In this document: piece by piece, positions 27,101 to 36,031 of the stretch
Position numbering within the stretch: the stretch's first letter is position 1
Layout of the letters: each line of letters starts with the position of its first letter
Assembly: GCA_033765145.1 (NCBI GenBank)
Contig: JANRIH010000024.1
Span: 1 to 64,000, forward strand
DNA length: 64,000 bases
Reading direction: 5' to 3'
Origin: JAGVSR01 sp033765145
GTDB taxonomy: Bacteria > Pseudomonadota > Alphaproteobacteria > Rhizobiales > Hyphomicrobiaceae
Program-made: the position numbers and the translations under genes
The notes under the pieces: model-generated
Databases searched by the model: none
What the model was told of the DNA's origin: nothing
What the model saw: the letters and a program-made list of their open reading frames with translations, nothing else

Positions 27101-27782
27101 GTTTGCCGACGCGCTCCTCGGGCATGCGCACGGCATTGTCGAGCCAAGTGCGGTTCGCGATGGCGTCGCCAAGGATCTCGTCGAATCGGGTTTCGATGGC
27201 GTAGGCGATGGCCGTTTGCAGCGCTCGGCCGAGCGCCGACGACGGGCTCGAGGCGGCTTTCGACAAAACGGCGTCGATGGCTTCGCGCTTCAGGTCCCGT
27301 GCCGTCGCCTCGTCGAGGATCGCAAAGCCGGGTGTCACGCCGGCTTCAAGAGGAAAGCGCTGGAGCAGACGTTCTGAGAAGGCGTGGATCGTTTGTACCT
27401 TGAAGCCACCCGGTGTCTCGATCGCGGCGGTGAAGAGTGTTCGCGCGCGTGCCCGCTCATCGTCATCGGGAGCGCGCGCGGTCAGTTCCCGGATGCGCTG
27501 ATCGAGTTCCGCGTCGGGCAACGTCACCCATTTCGCCAACGAACCGAAGACGCGCGCGGACATCTCGGATGCGGCGGCCTTCGTGTAGGTGAGGCAGAGA
27601 ATGCTGGCGGGCGGCGTACCCGACAGGAGAAGACGAAGGACGCGGCTCGTCAGAACGTGGGTCTTGCCGGTGCCCGCGTTGGCGCTCACCCAGACGGAGG
27701 CGGCGGGGTCAGCGGCCGACATCTGACGCTGGGTCGTCTCGGCGACGTCGTCCGTCATCTGTATGCGCTGGGCCGCACTCAT
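24162..27782 (-). CDS. addA: Double-strand break repair helicase AddA
   Basis: A 1206-residue UvrD-like helicase-nuclease subunit of the AddAB (RecBCD-like) complex, which resects DNA ends for RecA. Walker A is ANAGTGKTH with K40. Motif II lies in ILVDESQDTSPEQW, QSIYSFQGA follows, and VRVMTIHGAKGLEAPVV is the late helicase motif. The C-terminal nuclease domain has GQIDRLAI..VDYKTNR (PD-(D/E)xK). Its ATG overlaps the addB stop by 4 nt (ATGA), so the two are translationally coupled. Confidence 0.96.
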   Translation of the reverse strand: MSAAQRIQMTDDVAETTQRQMSAADPAASVWVSANAGTGKTHVLTSRVLRLLLSGTPPASILCLTYTKAAASEMSARVFGSLAKWVTLPDAELDQRIRELTARAPDDDERARARTLFTAAIETPGGFKVQTIHAFSERLLQRFPLEAGVTPGFAILDEATARDLKREAIDAVLSKAASSPSSALGRALQTAIAYAIETRFDEILGDAIANRTWLDNAVRMPEERVGKRKLSGLDRVEHLFRAHFEIADDATVERTMATAADLLSPGDAERLALIFDQGSKKDAKHAAELRAIRDAKTADQRFEALSELLLDSKDAPRRKFATKAVLAIEPSIDDTLSRLSTRFDVLRKTLKALEVLAATMALHHLGDAVLQTYQTLKARRAALDFDDLIVKTRNLLLTGASTEWVLYKLDGGLDHILVDESQDTSPEQWQVVEALAAEFFAGEGSHANPQTIFAVGDEKQSIYSFQGAAPEMFAEMGQRFETLARQAGATWRRIGLDVSFRTVAPVLTAVDAVFRDTSRTPGLTSGTDAIRHIAKRIGHAGRVELWPTEKADPGAETDAWAPLEERVGTEPEVRLANKIAGTIAQWLAHGEELASEGRKLRAGDIMILVRNRRPFAGPMVAALKSRNIAVAGADRLTLTAHIAVSDLISLGHFLTLPEDDLALAEVLKSPLFDLDDDDLLAFAPGRKGTLWKALLDASAVNPRLATAASTLKRWRKKADFAPPFEFWSNLLERDGMRQRLLARLGPEAADPIDEFLSFAIAFDDRAPPSLTSFLSALQSENPELKRDMDMSRDEVRVMTIHGAKGLEAPVVFLPDTCAGRSQARNAGRPLLLDPFVSGGAAIEGRPFVWPVKGAKVLDAIEEARAREAERDDEERNRLLYVAMTRARDRLIVTGYEGKKGRTSGCWYDKVADVLSKIPGSERPEGGPDAPTLILEALQSIDPEPSRVGKSSTAAATTRPVWATTPAPREASLAVPLAPSRLAPYDTDDEGDPKPMEPPRDALAEPAPPRPSSGTGGTSDRFLRGVLTHGLLEHLPELPVAKRNEAALAFVAARAGTLPKRVQTGIVREVITILNDPGFAPLFGPDSRAEVAIAAEIANPHGRAAPLRLTGQIDRLAIVGQTVLIVDYKTNRLAPTALVDVAETYLLQLAAYRLALAAIYPGHTVRAALLWTEAPKLMEIPAIVLDDATARLWRLDRARLDPAPPPT

Positions 27783-30700
27783 GCCTCGGTCCCCCCGCCG
27801 TTCTCACTCGCCGCCGACCACTCGGCTACGCGTGCCAGATGGGCATAGTCGTCATAGTCGTAGGAATAGCGCGCCCTTCGAACCGGCCGATAGGGCGTTG
27901 CGGGATCGTCGAAACGTGCGATGTGACCCGCGAGGCCGTCGTAGGTTCTCTCAACTAGATCGCCCATGTCTTCACACTGGACGTCGTGCGATCGGCCCGG
28001 CTCGTCTCCGCCGCTCACGTGGATGTAGCGGAGCGCGATCACGGGGCCCGGGGGGACGTTGGCAAAACCCGCGCCGCGGCGTGCGATGGCCGCTTCGAGC
28101 GGCAACTGAGGTGAGATGCCGGCGATCACGGCTGCATCCTTCGGCACAGCGCCTGTCTTGTAGTCCGTGATCACGGCGCCATTCTTCGAGACGTCGATGC
28201 GGTCCGCGCGGGCGTGCAATTCGAAGGGCCCGCCAGGCGCCGGTATCACGAGCGCGCCGCGTGTTTCGGCAACGATCTTCAGAATGCCTTGCCGACGGGC
28301 GGGCTCCGTATCCGCGAACCATCTCGCGAACCGTTCGAAACGCGGAATCCAGAACGCCGCGATGCGGGGATGGGTTCGGTACTGGTCGAGAATGCCGTTC
28401 GCCATGCCCATCAGCGTGCGCCGGATGTCGTCCGGCAGGTGATCGGGATAGCTGAGCGAAAACTTGGCCAGAGCCGCGTGAATGATGCTGCCGCGGAGCG
28501 CGGCGCTCGGTTCCTCTCCGAGCGGGCTCAGCCGTTCCAACGCGAGGATCTCGCGGGCGAAGATCGCATAGGGGTTCGCGAGCCATGTCTCGATGCGTGA
28601 CACGGACATCTTGCGGGGCCGCATCGACAGCGGCGGCTTCGGTTCGGGGGCCGATCGCGGCGGTTGCCGGGGCGCGGCGTCGCGCGCGCGGGCCCAGGGC
28701 AGCCACGGGGCGGCCGGTTCGAGCCGATCTGCGGCGCCGGCTCCGTCGAGCAGCGCCTTGATCCGCAAGAGCCAGCGAGACGGCACCGTCGGCACGCCGT
28801 CGATCTTCTCGGCGCGGGTCATGTAGACGGTCGGACCGGCCGCAAGTGATGCGAAGTCGTGCGCAGCCTGGCCCAATTTTTCCTCGGGCGAGGGGAGACC
28901 AAGCTCTGCGCGCATCGGCCGATTGAGCCAGGGTCCAGGATCGGCGCTCTCGGGCCATGTGCCGTCGTTCAGAGACCCGAGGATCGTGACGTCGGTCTGC
29001 TGAAGGCGCGCTTCGAATGGGCCCCAGATCGATAGGCGCGGATGAACCGGAACTTTCGGACGGACGTTAATGCCTGCAACGAGGCTCCGGTAAAGGTCGG
29101 GGTAGTCGGCGGGCGGGATCGTGACGGCCGGGAGCATTTCGTCGGCGATCTCCATGAAGAAGCTCTGGGCTGCTTCGCCGGCTTCTCCAGTCCAGAGCTG
29201 AGACGCTTCCGCATCGCCATCGCTTCCGTCGGACGTGCGCGCGATCAATTCGGCCGCCGAGACATGGGCGGCTGTCAGCGTTCGCAAGTCCTGTGGCTCG
29301 TCGCGTACCATGAGGCTCGCGAGCGGCAGAGACGCGGCTTCGAGGCGCGCGACGAGATCGAACGCGGCGTCCCAATCCTCGGGGAACAGGCGGCGGATCG
29401 CGAGGCCGCGCCGTTCCTTGTCGGCCACCTCGGCGCGGGCCCGTTCGAGCGCCGCCGTTATTCCGGCGAGACCGCTCCCGATGTAGGGCGCGCGGAACGC
29501 TGCGATTTCCAAGGCGCGCGCGGCGACGCGAACGCGGAATGGGTCGAGTTCGAGGCGCGTCAGCGGATGTTTCAGAAGTGCCATCGTGGCCGTCGGCGTG
29601 AAGCCTTCCGAAACGGCCTCGACCAGGAGATCCAAGAACGCACCGGGGACGGTTTTCGCGAGTGGCCGCCCGGCGCTGTCGTCCACGTCGATGCCCCAGG
29701 CTTCGAGCCGTGCCGCGACGCGGCGGGCGAGGAGGCGATCCGGCGAAACAAGCGCCGCCGTGCGCCCCGGCGTTTCGAGCGCTTCACGCAGGATCAACGC
29801 GACGACTTCCGCTTCATCCTGCGCCGTCGGGGCTTCGATCAGCGACAGACCGTCCAGTGCATCGTCCAGCGTGCGTGACCGGGACAAGCGCGCCGCATAG
29901 TCCGACCAGGCCGCTGTCGTCGCGGAGGGGCGCATGGCTTCGGAGAGAAAGGCCTCGCGAGATGCGACCGGGCCCGATGAGGCAGCGCCTTCGAGGATCG
30001 CGACATCGGTCCTCGAAATGCCGAGCGCGCGCAGGAGCTTCACGAAGCCATATTGGGGATGCTCAGGATGCCCGATTGCCTTGTCGTCGCCGGCCGCGAT
30101 CGCGTCCCAGGATGGATCATCCAAACCGATGTCGAGACCCGGCAGGATGATGGCGCCATTGTCCAAGTCTGCGACCGCGGCCATCAGCTCGACGGTTGCG
30201 GGAATGGAACCTGTGACGCCCGCGACGATGACCGGTCCTTGCGGGGGCAGCGCTCGAAGGCGTTCGGCTTCGGCGCGAATGACGGCCGAGCGGCGTCCGG
30301 CCGGCGAGATGAGGTCGCGCTCCGCAAGATATTCCGGCCAATACGCCGTGACGATTTTCAGAAATTCTATCGTTTTCTGCCAATGCTCGGAGTGGTGGTC
30401 GGGAACGAGGTTCGTTATGCGCCCGAGATCGGCATCTTCGGTCTCGACCATATCCATGAGTCTCGCGAGTTCGGCGGCGAGGGTCGCGGCTTGTGCCGGC
30501 GTTCCCGTTCCCGCCGATGCGACGGGCGCCATATCGCGACCGTCGCCGATGACGCTGGCGCGCATGGCATCCGACCAGCGCTGGACGAGTTGGGTCAATG
30601 CGAGCCGACGGTGCATTTCCGAGATCGCGGGACCGATGCTTACGGCGCGCGCTTCGGCCGCCGTCAGAGCGGTGATGAGCGATTGATCCTCGTTGCCCTC

Positions 30701-30997
30701 GGAAATCGGGACGATGCGCGGCAGGAGGAGCGCGCGCGCGGAGCCCACGCGCAGGAAAGCCTCTTCGAGGACACGTGTCGCGCGCCGCGTCGGCAGGTAG
30801 AGCGTAATTGCGGAAAGATCGATCGGCGACGGGCGCGGTCCCATCGGACGGGGAAGGTGACCGTCGAGCAGCGCGGCCGCGAGGCAGTCGAGAAACGGCC
30901 GGCCCGCGGGAATGGAATAGACGGCTGGCTTCAAGGCGCGTGATCGGGTCACCTGGGCTCGTTCCTCTTCAGTCGCAGTATTCGCGACCCGGCTCAT
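27779..30997 (-). CDS. addB: Double-strand break repair protein AddB (alphaproteobacterial type)
   Basis: A 1072-residue partner of AddA. The N-terminal region is an inactivated-helicase-like fold with TLYLPTRRATRVLEEAF. The C-terminus has a RecB-family nuclease core (HARADRID..VITDYKTGAVP). Start ATG 30997, 10 bp after the stop of the nucleotidyltransferase gene. The cysteines of the iron-sulfur cluster known in Bacillus AddB are not evident, which fits the alphaproteobacterial family. Confidence 0.94.
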   Translation of the reverse strand: MSRVANTATEEERAQVTRSRALKPAVYSIPAGRPFLDCLAAALLDGHLPRPMGPRPSPIDLSAITLYLPTRRATRVLEEAFLRVGSARALLLPRIVPISEGNEDQSLITALTAAEARAVSIGPAISEMHRRLALTQLVQRWSDAMRASVIGDGRDMAPVASAGTGTPAQAATLAAELARLMDMVETEDADLGRITNLVPDHHSEHWQKTIEFLKIVTAYWPEYLAERDLISPAGRRSAVIRAEAERLRALPPQGPVIVAGVTGSIPATVELMAAVADLDNGAIILPGLDIGLDDPSWDAIAAGDDKAIGHPEHPQYGFVKLLRALGISRTDVAILEGAASSGPVASREAFLSEAMRPSATTAAWSDYAARLSRSRTLDDALDGLSLIEAPTAQDEAEVVALILREALETPGRTAALVSPDRLLARRVAARLEAWGIDVDDSAGRPLAKTVPGAFLDLLVEAVSEGFTPTATMALLKHPLTRLELDPFRVRVAARALEIAAFRAPYIGSGLAGITAALERARAEVADKERRGLAIRRLFPEDWDAAFDLVARLEAASLPLASLMVRDEPQDLRTLTAAHVSAAELIARTSDGSDGDAEASQLWTGEAGEAAQSFFMEIADEMLPAVTIPPADYPDLYRSLVAGINVRPKVPVHPRLSIWGPFEARLQQTDVTILGSLNDGTWPESADPGPWLNRPMRAELGLPSPEEKLGQAAHDFASLAAGPTVYMTRAEKIDGVPTVPSRWLLRIKALLDGAGAADRLEPAAPWLPWARARDAAPRQPPRSAPEPKPPLSMRPRKMSVSRIETWLANPYAIFAREILALERLSPLGEEPSAALRGSIIHAALAKFSLSYPDHLPDDIRRTLMGMANGILDQYRTHPRIAAFWIPRFERFARWFADTEPARRQGILKIVAETRGALVIPAPGGPFELHARADRIDVSKNGAVITDYKTGAVPKDAAVIAGISPQLPLEAAIARRGAGFANVPPGPVIALRYIHVSGGDEPGRSHDVQCEDMGDLVERTYDGLAGHIARFDDPATPYRPVRRARYSYDYDDYAHLARVAEWSAASENGGGTEA

Positions 30998-31007
30998 TCA
31001 CTCGCCG

Positions 31008-31748
31008 TCAGGCTGTTTCGAGTGCTATTCGTGCCTCCGCCGCTTCGAGTGCCGAAGGGTCGCCAACGTGCATCCAGGTCCCTTCCAGACGGACGCCGTA
31101 AAGACGATCGCGCTCTATCGCACGATTCCAGACAAGGTTGAGCGAGAACGCGCCGTCGGGAGCGCCATCGAACAGGCGTGGATGGGCGATCGAGACGCCG
31201 GCGAAAACGAACGGGGCTTCGCGCCGCTCCTGGCGCCGTGTCACGTGACCCGTCGCCTCCATGTTGAAATCGCCGTGGCCGTCGTAGCCGATAGACTGGG
31301 AAACCGGGGCGAGCAGCAACAGGCTGTCCATGCGTTCGGCGTCCCACGCGGCGATGAGGCGCTCGAGGTTCGATCCGACGCCTTCGATCCAGACCGTATC
31401 CGAATTGTGGATGAGGAAAGGCGTTCCTCCGAGCAGCGGAAGGGCCTTGACCACGCCTCCGCCGGTTTCGAGCAGGACCTCGCGTTCGTCCGAGATGACG
31501 ATCGCGGGCGAGGTCCTCGTCGCCAGATGCGCGATCATGCTGTCGGCCATGTAGTGGACGTTGACGACGGCCGTCGCAATGCCGGCGCGGGCGATGCCGT
31601 CGAGAACATGATCGATGAGAGGCTTTCCGGCGAGACGCACGAGGGGTTTCGGAATGACGTCCGTCAGCGGCCGCATGCGTTTGCCGAGGCCGGCGCCGAG
31701 CACCATGGCCGCGGAAATCTTGCCGGACGTCGCCGCCTTTGCTCTCAC
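31008..31748 (-). CDS. MurU-like sugar-1-phosphate nucleotidyltransferase
   Basis: A 246-residue nucleotidyltransferase, predicted to make UDP-MurNAc from MurNAc-1-phosphate in cell-wall recycling. I place the start at GTG 31748, which overlaps the stop of the upstream gene as GTGA. The longer ATG start at 31793 would overlap it by 49 bp. AMVLGAGLGKRMRPLTD..PKPLVRLAGKPLI (in pieces) is the nucleotide-binding signature, and HNSDTVWIEG carries the metal Asp. It directly follows an AmgK-type kinase domain, which supplies MurNAc-1-phosphate in Pseudomonas and Caulobacter; that pairing supports the MurU assignment. Confidence 0.88.
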   Translation of the reverse strand: MRAKAATSGKISAAMVLGAGLGKRMRPLTDVIPKPLVRLAGKPLIDHVLDGIARAGIATAVVNVHYMADSMIAHLATRTSPAIVISDEREVLLETGGGVVKALPLLGGTPFLIHNSDTVWIEGVGSNLERLIAAWDAERMDSLLLLAPVSQSIGYDGHGDFNMEATGHVTRRQERREAPFVFAGVSIAHPRLFDGAPDGAFSLNLVWNRAIERDRLYGVRLEGTWMHVGDPSALEAAEARIALETA

Positions 31749-33325
31749 GATGCCAGCACTCTCGACCGGGCTGGGAGATTTTCGTCGAACCATGCCTTGA
31801 CACCTTCGAGACCAGGGTGCGCCAGATCACGCTCCAAATAGCGCCATAGTCTCGGTATGTGGCGGAGATACTGCGGTTTGCCGTCCCGCACGTTCAGTCG
31901 CGCGAATATCCCGAGGATTTTTGTGTTTCTCTGGGCCCCGAGTGCAGCATAGGCGGCGCGGAAGGCCGCATCATCGAATGCAGGCTCTCGCTCGCGAACG
32001 GATCGGACATAAAGGTCGAGAAGGCGCGTTTCGACGTCCGACGGTACATCGAGACGGGCATCCTGCAAGAGCGAGACGAGGTCGTAGGCCGGATGGGCGA
32101 TCAGCGCATCCTGGAAATCGATGATGCCGACAGATTTCACGGCACGATCGACATCGCTCCCTGTGGCGGGCGGCGCATCGGATAGCCACAGCAGGTTCGG
32201 CGAATGATAGTCGCGGAGTGCAAGTCCCTGGAGTTCTGACGTCACGCGACGGAAGACGGGCATCCAGGCTTCACCAAACGCTGCGCGCACCGCGTCGGGA
32301 ATCTGCATGCCCCAGACGAGCGGCCAATACCAGTCGATCAGGAGTTCTGTTTCGATGGCGAGCGTTTGCAGATCCATGGGCGGAATGCGCCAGATCGCAT
32401 CGCGTCGGGCGTTCCAAGTCGCGATGCGATCTGAGGTCATGTGGCGGAGTTCGACCAGGGTGAGCGTGGCGGCGCGCCAGAGCGGTTCCAGCGGTGCGCC
32501 TTCAGCCACTTCACTTCCGAACACGCGATCTCCGAGATCGTCGATCAACAGCACGCCCTGGGCGTGGTCCCGATCAAGGATGCGGGGCGCACGCAATCCG
32601 GCGTCGATCAGCAGCGACGCGATCGCGTCGAACGCGCGGGTGCCTTCCGCAAGATGTGCGATGCGGCTGTAGGAGAGGCCGTCGCGGACGGGCGGGCCGT
32701 CGGGCTGCTCGGGCCAGTCCATCAAGATTGCGGGGCACGGTCCGCCTTGCAATCGCGCGTAAGCCCGGACGGACGCGTCTCCTTGAAGGTAGGTCACGCG
32801 TGCCGGGCGCCATTCGCGTCGCGCGGATAGGAACGTCCAGATCGCCTCGGCCCGTTCGAGGCGCTTGGCTGCATCGCCCGTGGCTTCGATCGTGATAGCG
32901 CGGCGCTCTGGCGCGGCGCATTCATCGATCCTGATTTCGATGGCGTTCTCGCGCTTTAGAAGGGCCGGCGCGCGTTCGGGCCACTCGACAAGGATGACGC
33001 CCGCAGCCGCAGCGTCGTCGAGGCCGAGTTCCAAGACTTCCGCCTCGTCGCTCACGCGATAGAGGTCGGCGTGCGCGACGGCAAATCGCGGATGCGTGTA
33101 GGTCTGAACGAGAGAAAATGTCGGGCTTGGAACCTCGGCGTCAGGCTCGCCAAGAACCGCGCGGATGAAAGCGCGCGCAAGCGTCGTTTTTCCCGCACCG
33201 AGTTCGCCGGTGAGCGTCACCACGTCACCGGCGCGCAGCTTTATGGCCAACGCCTCGGCGATCCGCCGGACGTCGTCCTCATCCGCGCTTCTGATGATCC
33301 ATGTGTGCTTTGGCAGGGGCTGCAA
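31745..33325 (-). CDS. Bifunctional TsaE ATPase / AmgK-like anomeric sugar kinase
   Basis: A 526-residue fusion. Residues 1-~150 are TsaE, the ATPase of the t6A tRNA-modification complex: Walker A GELGAGKTT (40-48), PSPTFSLVQTY and HADLYR. Residues ~170-526 are an aminoglycoside-phosphotransferase-type kinase with LRDYHSPNLLWL and GIIDFQDA, like AmgK (MurNAc/GlcNAc kinase). This fusion is a known alphaproteobacterial arrangement. The frame opens with TTG at 33325, overlapping the end of divL by 47 bp; no ribosome-binding site is obvious, so the exact start is uncertain. The nucleotidyltransferase gene is coupled behind it by GTGA. Confidence 0.92.
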   Translation of the reverse strand: MQPLPKHTWIIRSADEDDVRRIAEALAIKLRAGDVVTLTGELGAGKTTLARAFIRAVLGEPDAEVPSPTFSLVQTYTHPRFAVAHADLYRVSDEAEVLELGLDDAAAAGVILVEWPERAPALLKRENAIEIRIDECAAPERRAITIEATGDAAKRLERAEAIWTFLSARREWRPARVTYLQGDASVRAYARLQGGPCPAILMDWPEQPDGPPVRDGLSYSRIAHLAEGTRAFDAIASLLIDAGLRAPRILDRDHAQGVLLIDDLGDRVFGSEVAEGAPLEPLWRAATLTLVELRHMTSDRIATWNARRDAIWRIPPMDLQTLAIETELLIDWYWPLVWGMQIPDAVRAAFGEAWMPVFRRVTSELQGLALRDYHSPNLLWLSDAPPATGSDVDRAVKSVGIIDFQDALIAHPAYDLVSLLQDARLDVPSDVETRLLDLYVRSVREREPAFDDAAFRAAYAALGAQRNTKILGIFARLNVRDGKPQYLRHIPRLWRYLERDLAHPGLEGVKAWFDENLPARSRVLAS

Positions 33326-35822
33326 GCGTCGGCTCGGTCGGGGCGTTCGTGTTCATAAGAGCGCCCTCGGGACGCTCGGGCAACCGTACCGTGACGCGGG
33401 TGCCGATGCCAGGGGTCGAGTGCAGGGTGACGCGGCCTTTGTGCAGTTCCACGAGGCTCTTGACGATCGAGAGGCCGAGACCGGCGCCGCGATGAGCCGA
33501 GCCCTGCGCGCGGCTTTCGAAGCGATCCCAGACGCTCGCCTGCTGGTCGAGTGGGATGCCGACGCCCTGATCCTCGACCTCGAAAACGATGTCGCCGTGC
33601 TCGCGCCAGCATGACAGCATCACGGTGCCGCCGGTCTTCGAGAAGCCGACGGCGTTCGAGACCAGGTTATAGAGGATCTGGCGAACGCGGCTTTCGTCCG
33701 CATAGAACTCTTGGACATCGTCTGCGACGGCGACATCCAGTGTCAGATCGGCGTTCACGGCGCGCTCGCGAACGGCGAGAATGGTCGCGTCGATGATGTC
33801 GCGCGGCGAGACGGGATCGAGCCGCAGATCGAGCGCGCCGGCATCGATTGTCGCGAGATCGAGGATGTCGTCGATGATCGCCAACAGGGTGCGCGACGAT
33901 GCAGAGATGTGATCGAGATACGTGCGCTGGCGCTCGTTGAGGTCGCCCGTATGGGGGGTCGCCAGAAGTTCACTGAACCCGATGATGTTCGTGAGCGGCG
34001 TTCTCAACTCATAGGACACATGCCCGATGAACTGGTTCTTCACGCGGTCGGCCGCAACGAGGGCCTCGTTGCGTTCCTCGAGCGCACGCTCATAGCGTTT
34101 CGCGTCCGTCACGTCGGCGAACGTCAGCAGCATGGCTCCATCCGGCAAGGGCGTCGCGGCAAAGTCGATCACACTCATGTCCGGGCGCAGCATCTGGCCG
34201 GACAGGTTCTCGCGCTCGGCCGACAATGCCGTGACGGACTGCGCGATGCGGCTCCAGGTGACGTCGTCTTCATAGAGCACGCGCGCGTTTCGCACGAAAT
34301 CGTCGATATGCGGCCGGTTCTGCAAGTCGCGGCGGGCCATGCGCCAGATGCGCGCGAAGGCGGTATTGAAGAGTGTGAGACGTCCGTCGGTGGCGAACAC
34401 GGCCACGCCTTCCGTCAGGCTGTTCAGCGTTTCGCCCTGGACACGGGTTAGGGCAACGTAACGGCTTTCGAGCGCCAAACGCTCGGTTGCGTCATCGTAG
34501 AGATAGGTGACGCCGCCGTCTGGACGGCGGGCGGCGGTGACGTGAAGCACGCGACCGTCGGAGAGATGCCACCAGTCTTCAAGCTCCCCTGTCGCGTCGT
34601 ACGCTGACAGGAGGCGCGTCTTCCACTCACGGAAGTTCGCGACTTCGGGCAGGCGGCCCTGATCGCGCAGCTGATCGATGATCGTGCCGTCGTCGGGGCC
34701 GGAGCGCAGCCAGTCGTCGTCGAGCTGGAACAGGCGGGCGTAAGCAACATTGTGATAGTTGAGGCGGCGATCCGGGCCGAAGATCGCCACGGCCGTCGTC
34801 ACGCGGTCGAGCGTTCGGTCGTAGGCCGTCGAGAGGCGGTCGAGTTCACTTTGGGCGCTCTCGATAGCGGCGAGATCGAGTGCGATCGAGGCCGTCGCCT
34901 CAGCGAGCGGCAACGCGATAACGCGGTGGGGGCGCTGTTCGCCCGTGATGATCAGTGGCAAGCGCTCGTCGAATGACTTGCCCGACTTGTGGGCTCGCTC
35001 GATCGCGCGGCGCTGGCGGCTCTCGATCAACTCGAGCTGACCGGCAATGACCTCGCGCTCGTCGCGGGCCTCGACAGCCCTGACGTAGGCACTGTTGACC
35101 CACGTGATCCGCCCGCGGCCGTCGCGCAGCCATGCGGGGCTCGGGAGTGCGTTCAGCAGCGCGCGGCAGGAGCGGATGTCACGCGCAATCGATTTCTGGT
35201 GATCGAGGATCAGCCCGAGGTCGCGCTTGTAGCCGGCAACGTCGCGGAGCCGGAGAATGGCGCGACTTCCGGCGGCGCGTCCGTCGGCCTCGATGTGACC
35301 GGCGGCCAGCGTGCGCAGGATCATGTTGAAGGCCTGTCCGTCCGCGAACAGGCGATCGAGGCCGCTCTTCAATTCGGTGGCCGACTTGGTTTCGAGCCAG
35401 AAACCGAATCTCAGAAGCTCGGCCTGGTTCGTCGGCAAGCCCGGGACGCCTTCGAGGCTCTGGGCAAGCACGGTCAGGCCCTTGCCCTGCTCCCAGAAGA
35501 TGAGGATCTGCGGCTCGGCGCGGATCAGCGCCTCGGCGGTCGAGAGCCGGCGCTTCAGGTCCTCGACCTCGCGCTTGCGCAACTCCGACCGCCGTCGCGA
35601 CGCTGCTATGGCGGCGAATACAACGTAGGACGTCGCGAGGACGGCCATCGAAACAAGGCCGATCATCACGATGGTCCCGAGCCCCAGCCTGTCAAGGCCG
35701 AGTGCGACGCCTTGCGCGATCGTCGTCGTCACGACGAGCACGATGGCGATGCTGGCCAACAGCAACAGTGCCAATTCCAGGCGAGTGTTGTTGAGCCTTG
35801 GGCTCGAGGGGATGGTCGGCAT
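33279..35822 (-). CDS. divL: DivL-like PAS-containing tyrosine-box kinase homologue
   Basis: An 847-residue membrane protein with two N-terminal TM segments (about 16-38 and 48-72), PAS-like repeats between ~220 and 580, and a HisKA-HATPase core. The H-box reads HVSYELRTPLT, with Tyr604 where histidine kinases have the phosphorylated His. This substitution defines DivL, the pseudokinase that relays polarity and cell-cycle signals to CckA/CtrA in Caulobacter. The ATPase part is intact (N box NLVSNAVGF, EDQGVGIP, GLGLSIVKSL). Its place beside ahcY matches divL in Agrobacterium. Confidence 0.9.
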   Translation of the reverse strand: MPTIPSSPRLNNTRLELALLLLASIAIVLVVTTTIAQGVALGLDRLGLGTIVMIGLVSMAVLATSYVVFAAIAASRRRSELRKREVEDLKRRLSTAEALIRAEPQILIFWEQGKGLTVLAQSLEGVPGLPTNQAELLRFGFWLETKSATELKSGLDRLFADGQAFNMILRTLAAGHIEADGRAAGSRAILRLRDVAGYKRDLGLILDHQKSIARDIRSCRALLNALPSPAWLRDGRGRITWVNSAYVRAVEARDEREVIAGQLELIESRQRRAIERAHKSGKSFDERLPLIITGEQRPHRVIALPLAEATASIALDLAAIESAQSELDRLSTAYDRTLDRVTTAVAIFGPDRRLNYHNVAYARLFQLDDDWLRSGPDDGTIIDQLRDQGRLPEVANFREWKTRLLSAYDATGELEDWWHLSDGRVLHVTAARRPDGGVTYLYDDATERLALESRYVALTRVQGETLNSLTEGVAVFATDGRLTLFNTAFARIWRMARRDLQNRPHIDDFVRNARVLYEDDVTWSRIAQSVTALSAERENLSGQMLRPDMSVIDFAATPLPDGAMLLTFADVTDAKRYERALEERNEALVAADRVKNQFIGHVSYELRTPLTNIIGFSELLATPHTGDLNERQRTYLDHISASSRTLLAIIDDILDLATIDAGALDLRLDPVSPRDIIDATILAVRERAVNADLTLDVAVADDVQEFYADESRVRQILYNLVSNAVGFSKTGGTVMLSCWREHGDIVFEVEDQGVGIPLDQQASVWDRFESRAQGSAHRGAGLGLSIVKSLVELHKGRVTLHSTPGIGTRVTVRLPERPEGALMNTNAPTEPTLAAPAKAHMDHQKRG

Positions 35823-35962
35823 GGGCTCCGGGACGCGGATCGGCGCTGTCGGGTGGGATCGGGGGCGCTCCTCTTGACGCCAGACTCCGCGGGAGCGAAT
35901 CGTTTCTCGAGATTATGGGCACCACAAAGCAGGCTGGCCAGTGCGACCGGCCCACAGTGCCG

Positions 35963-35999
35963 GAATAAGAACGGCGCCACGCTCGAGGCGCGGCGCCGT
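35963..35999 (-). terminator. Terminator after ahcY
   Basis: On the minus strand an 8-bp perfect stem (35992-35999 with 35971-35978, ACGGCGCC/GGCGCCGT) is followed by TCTTATTCC. It separates ahcY from divL and indicates that divL has its own promoter. Confidence 0.7.
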
Positions 36000-36031
36000 G
36001 CGGGTCGGCCGTCCATCGCAGCCTGTTCGGA

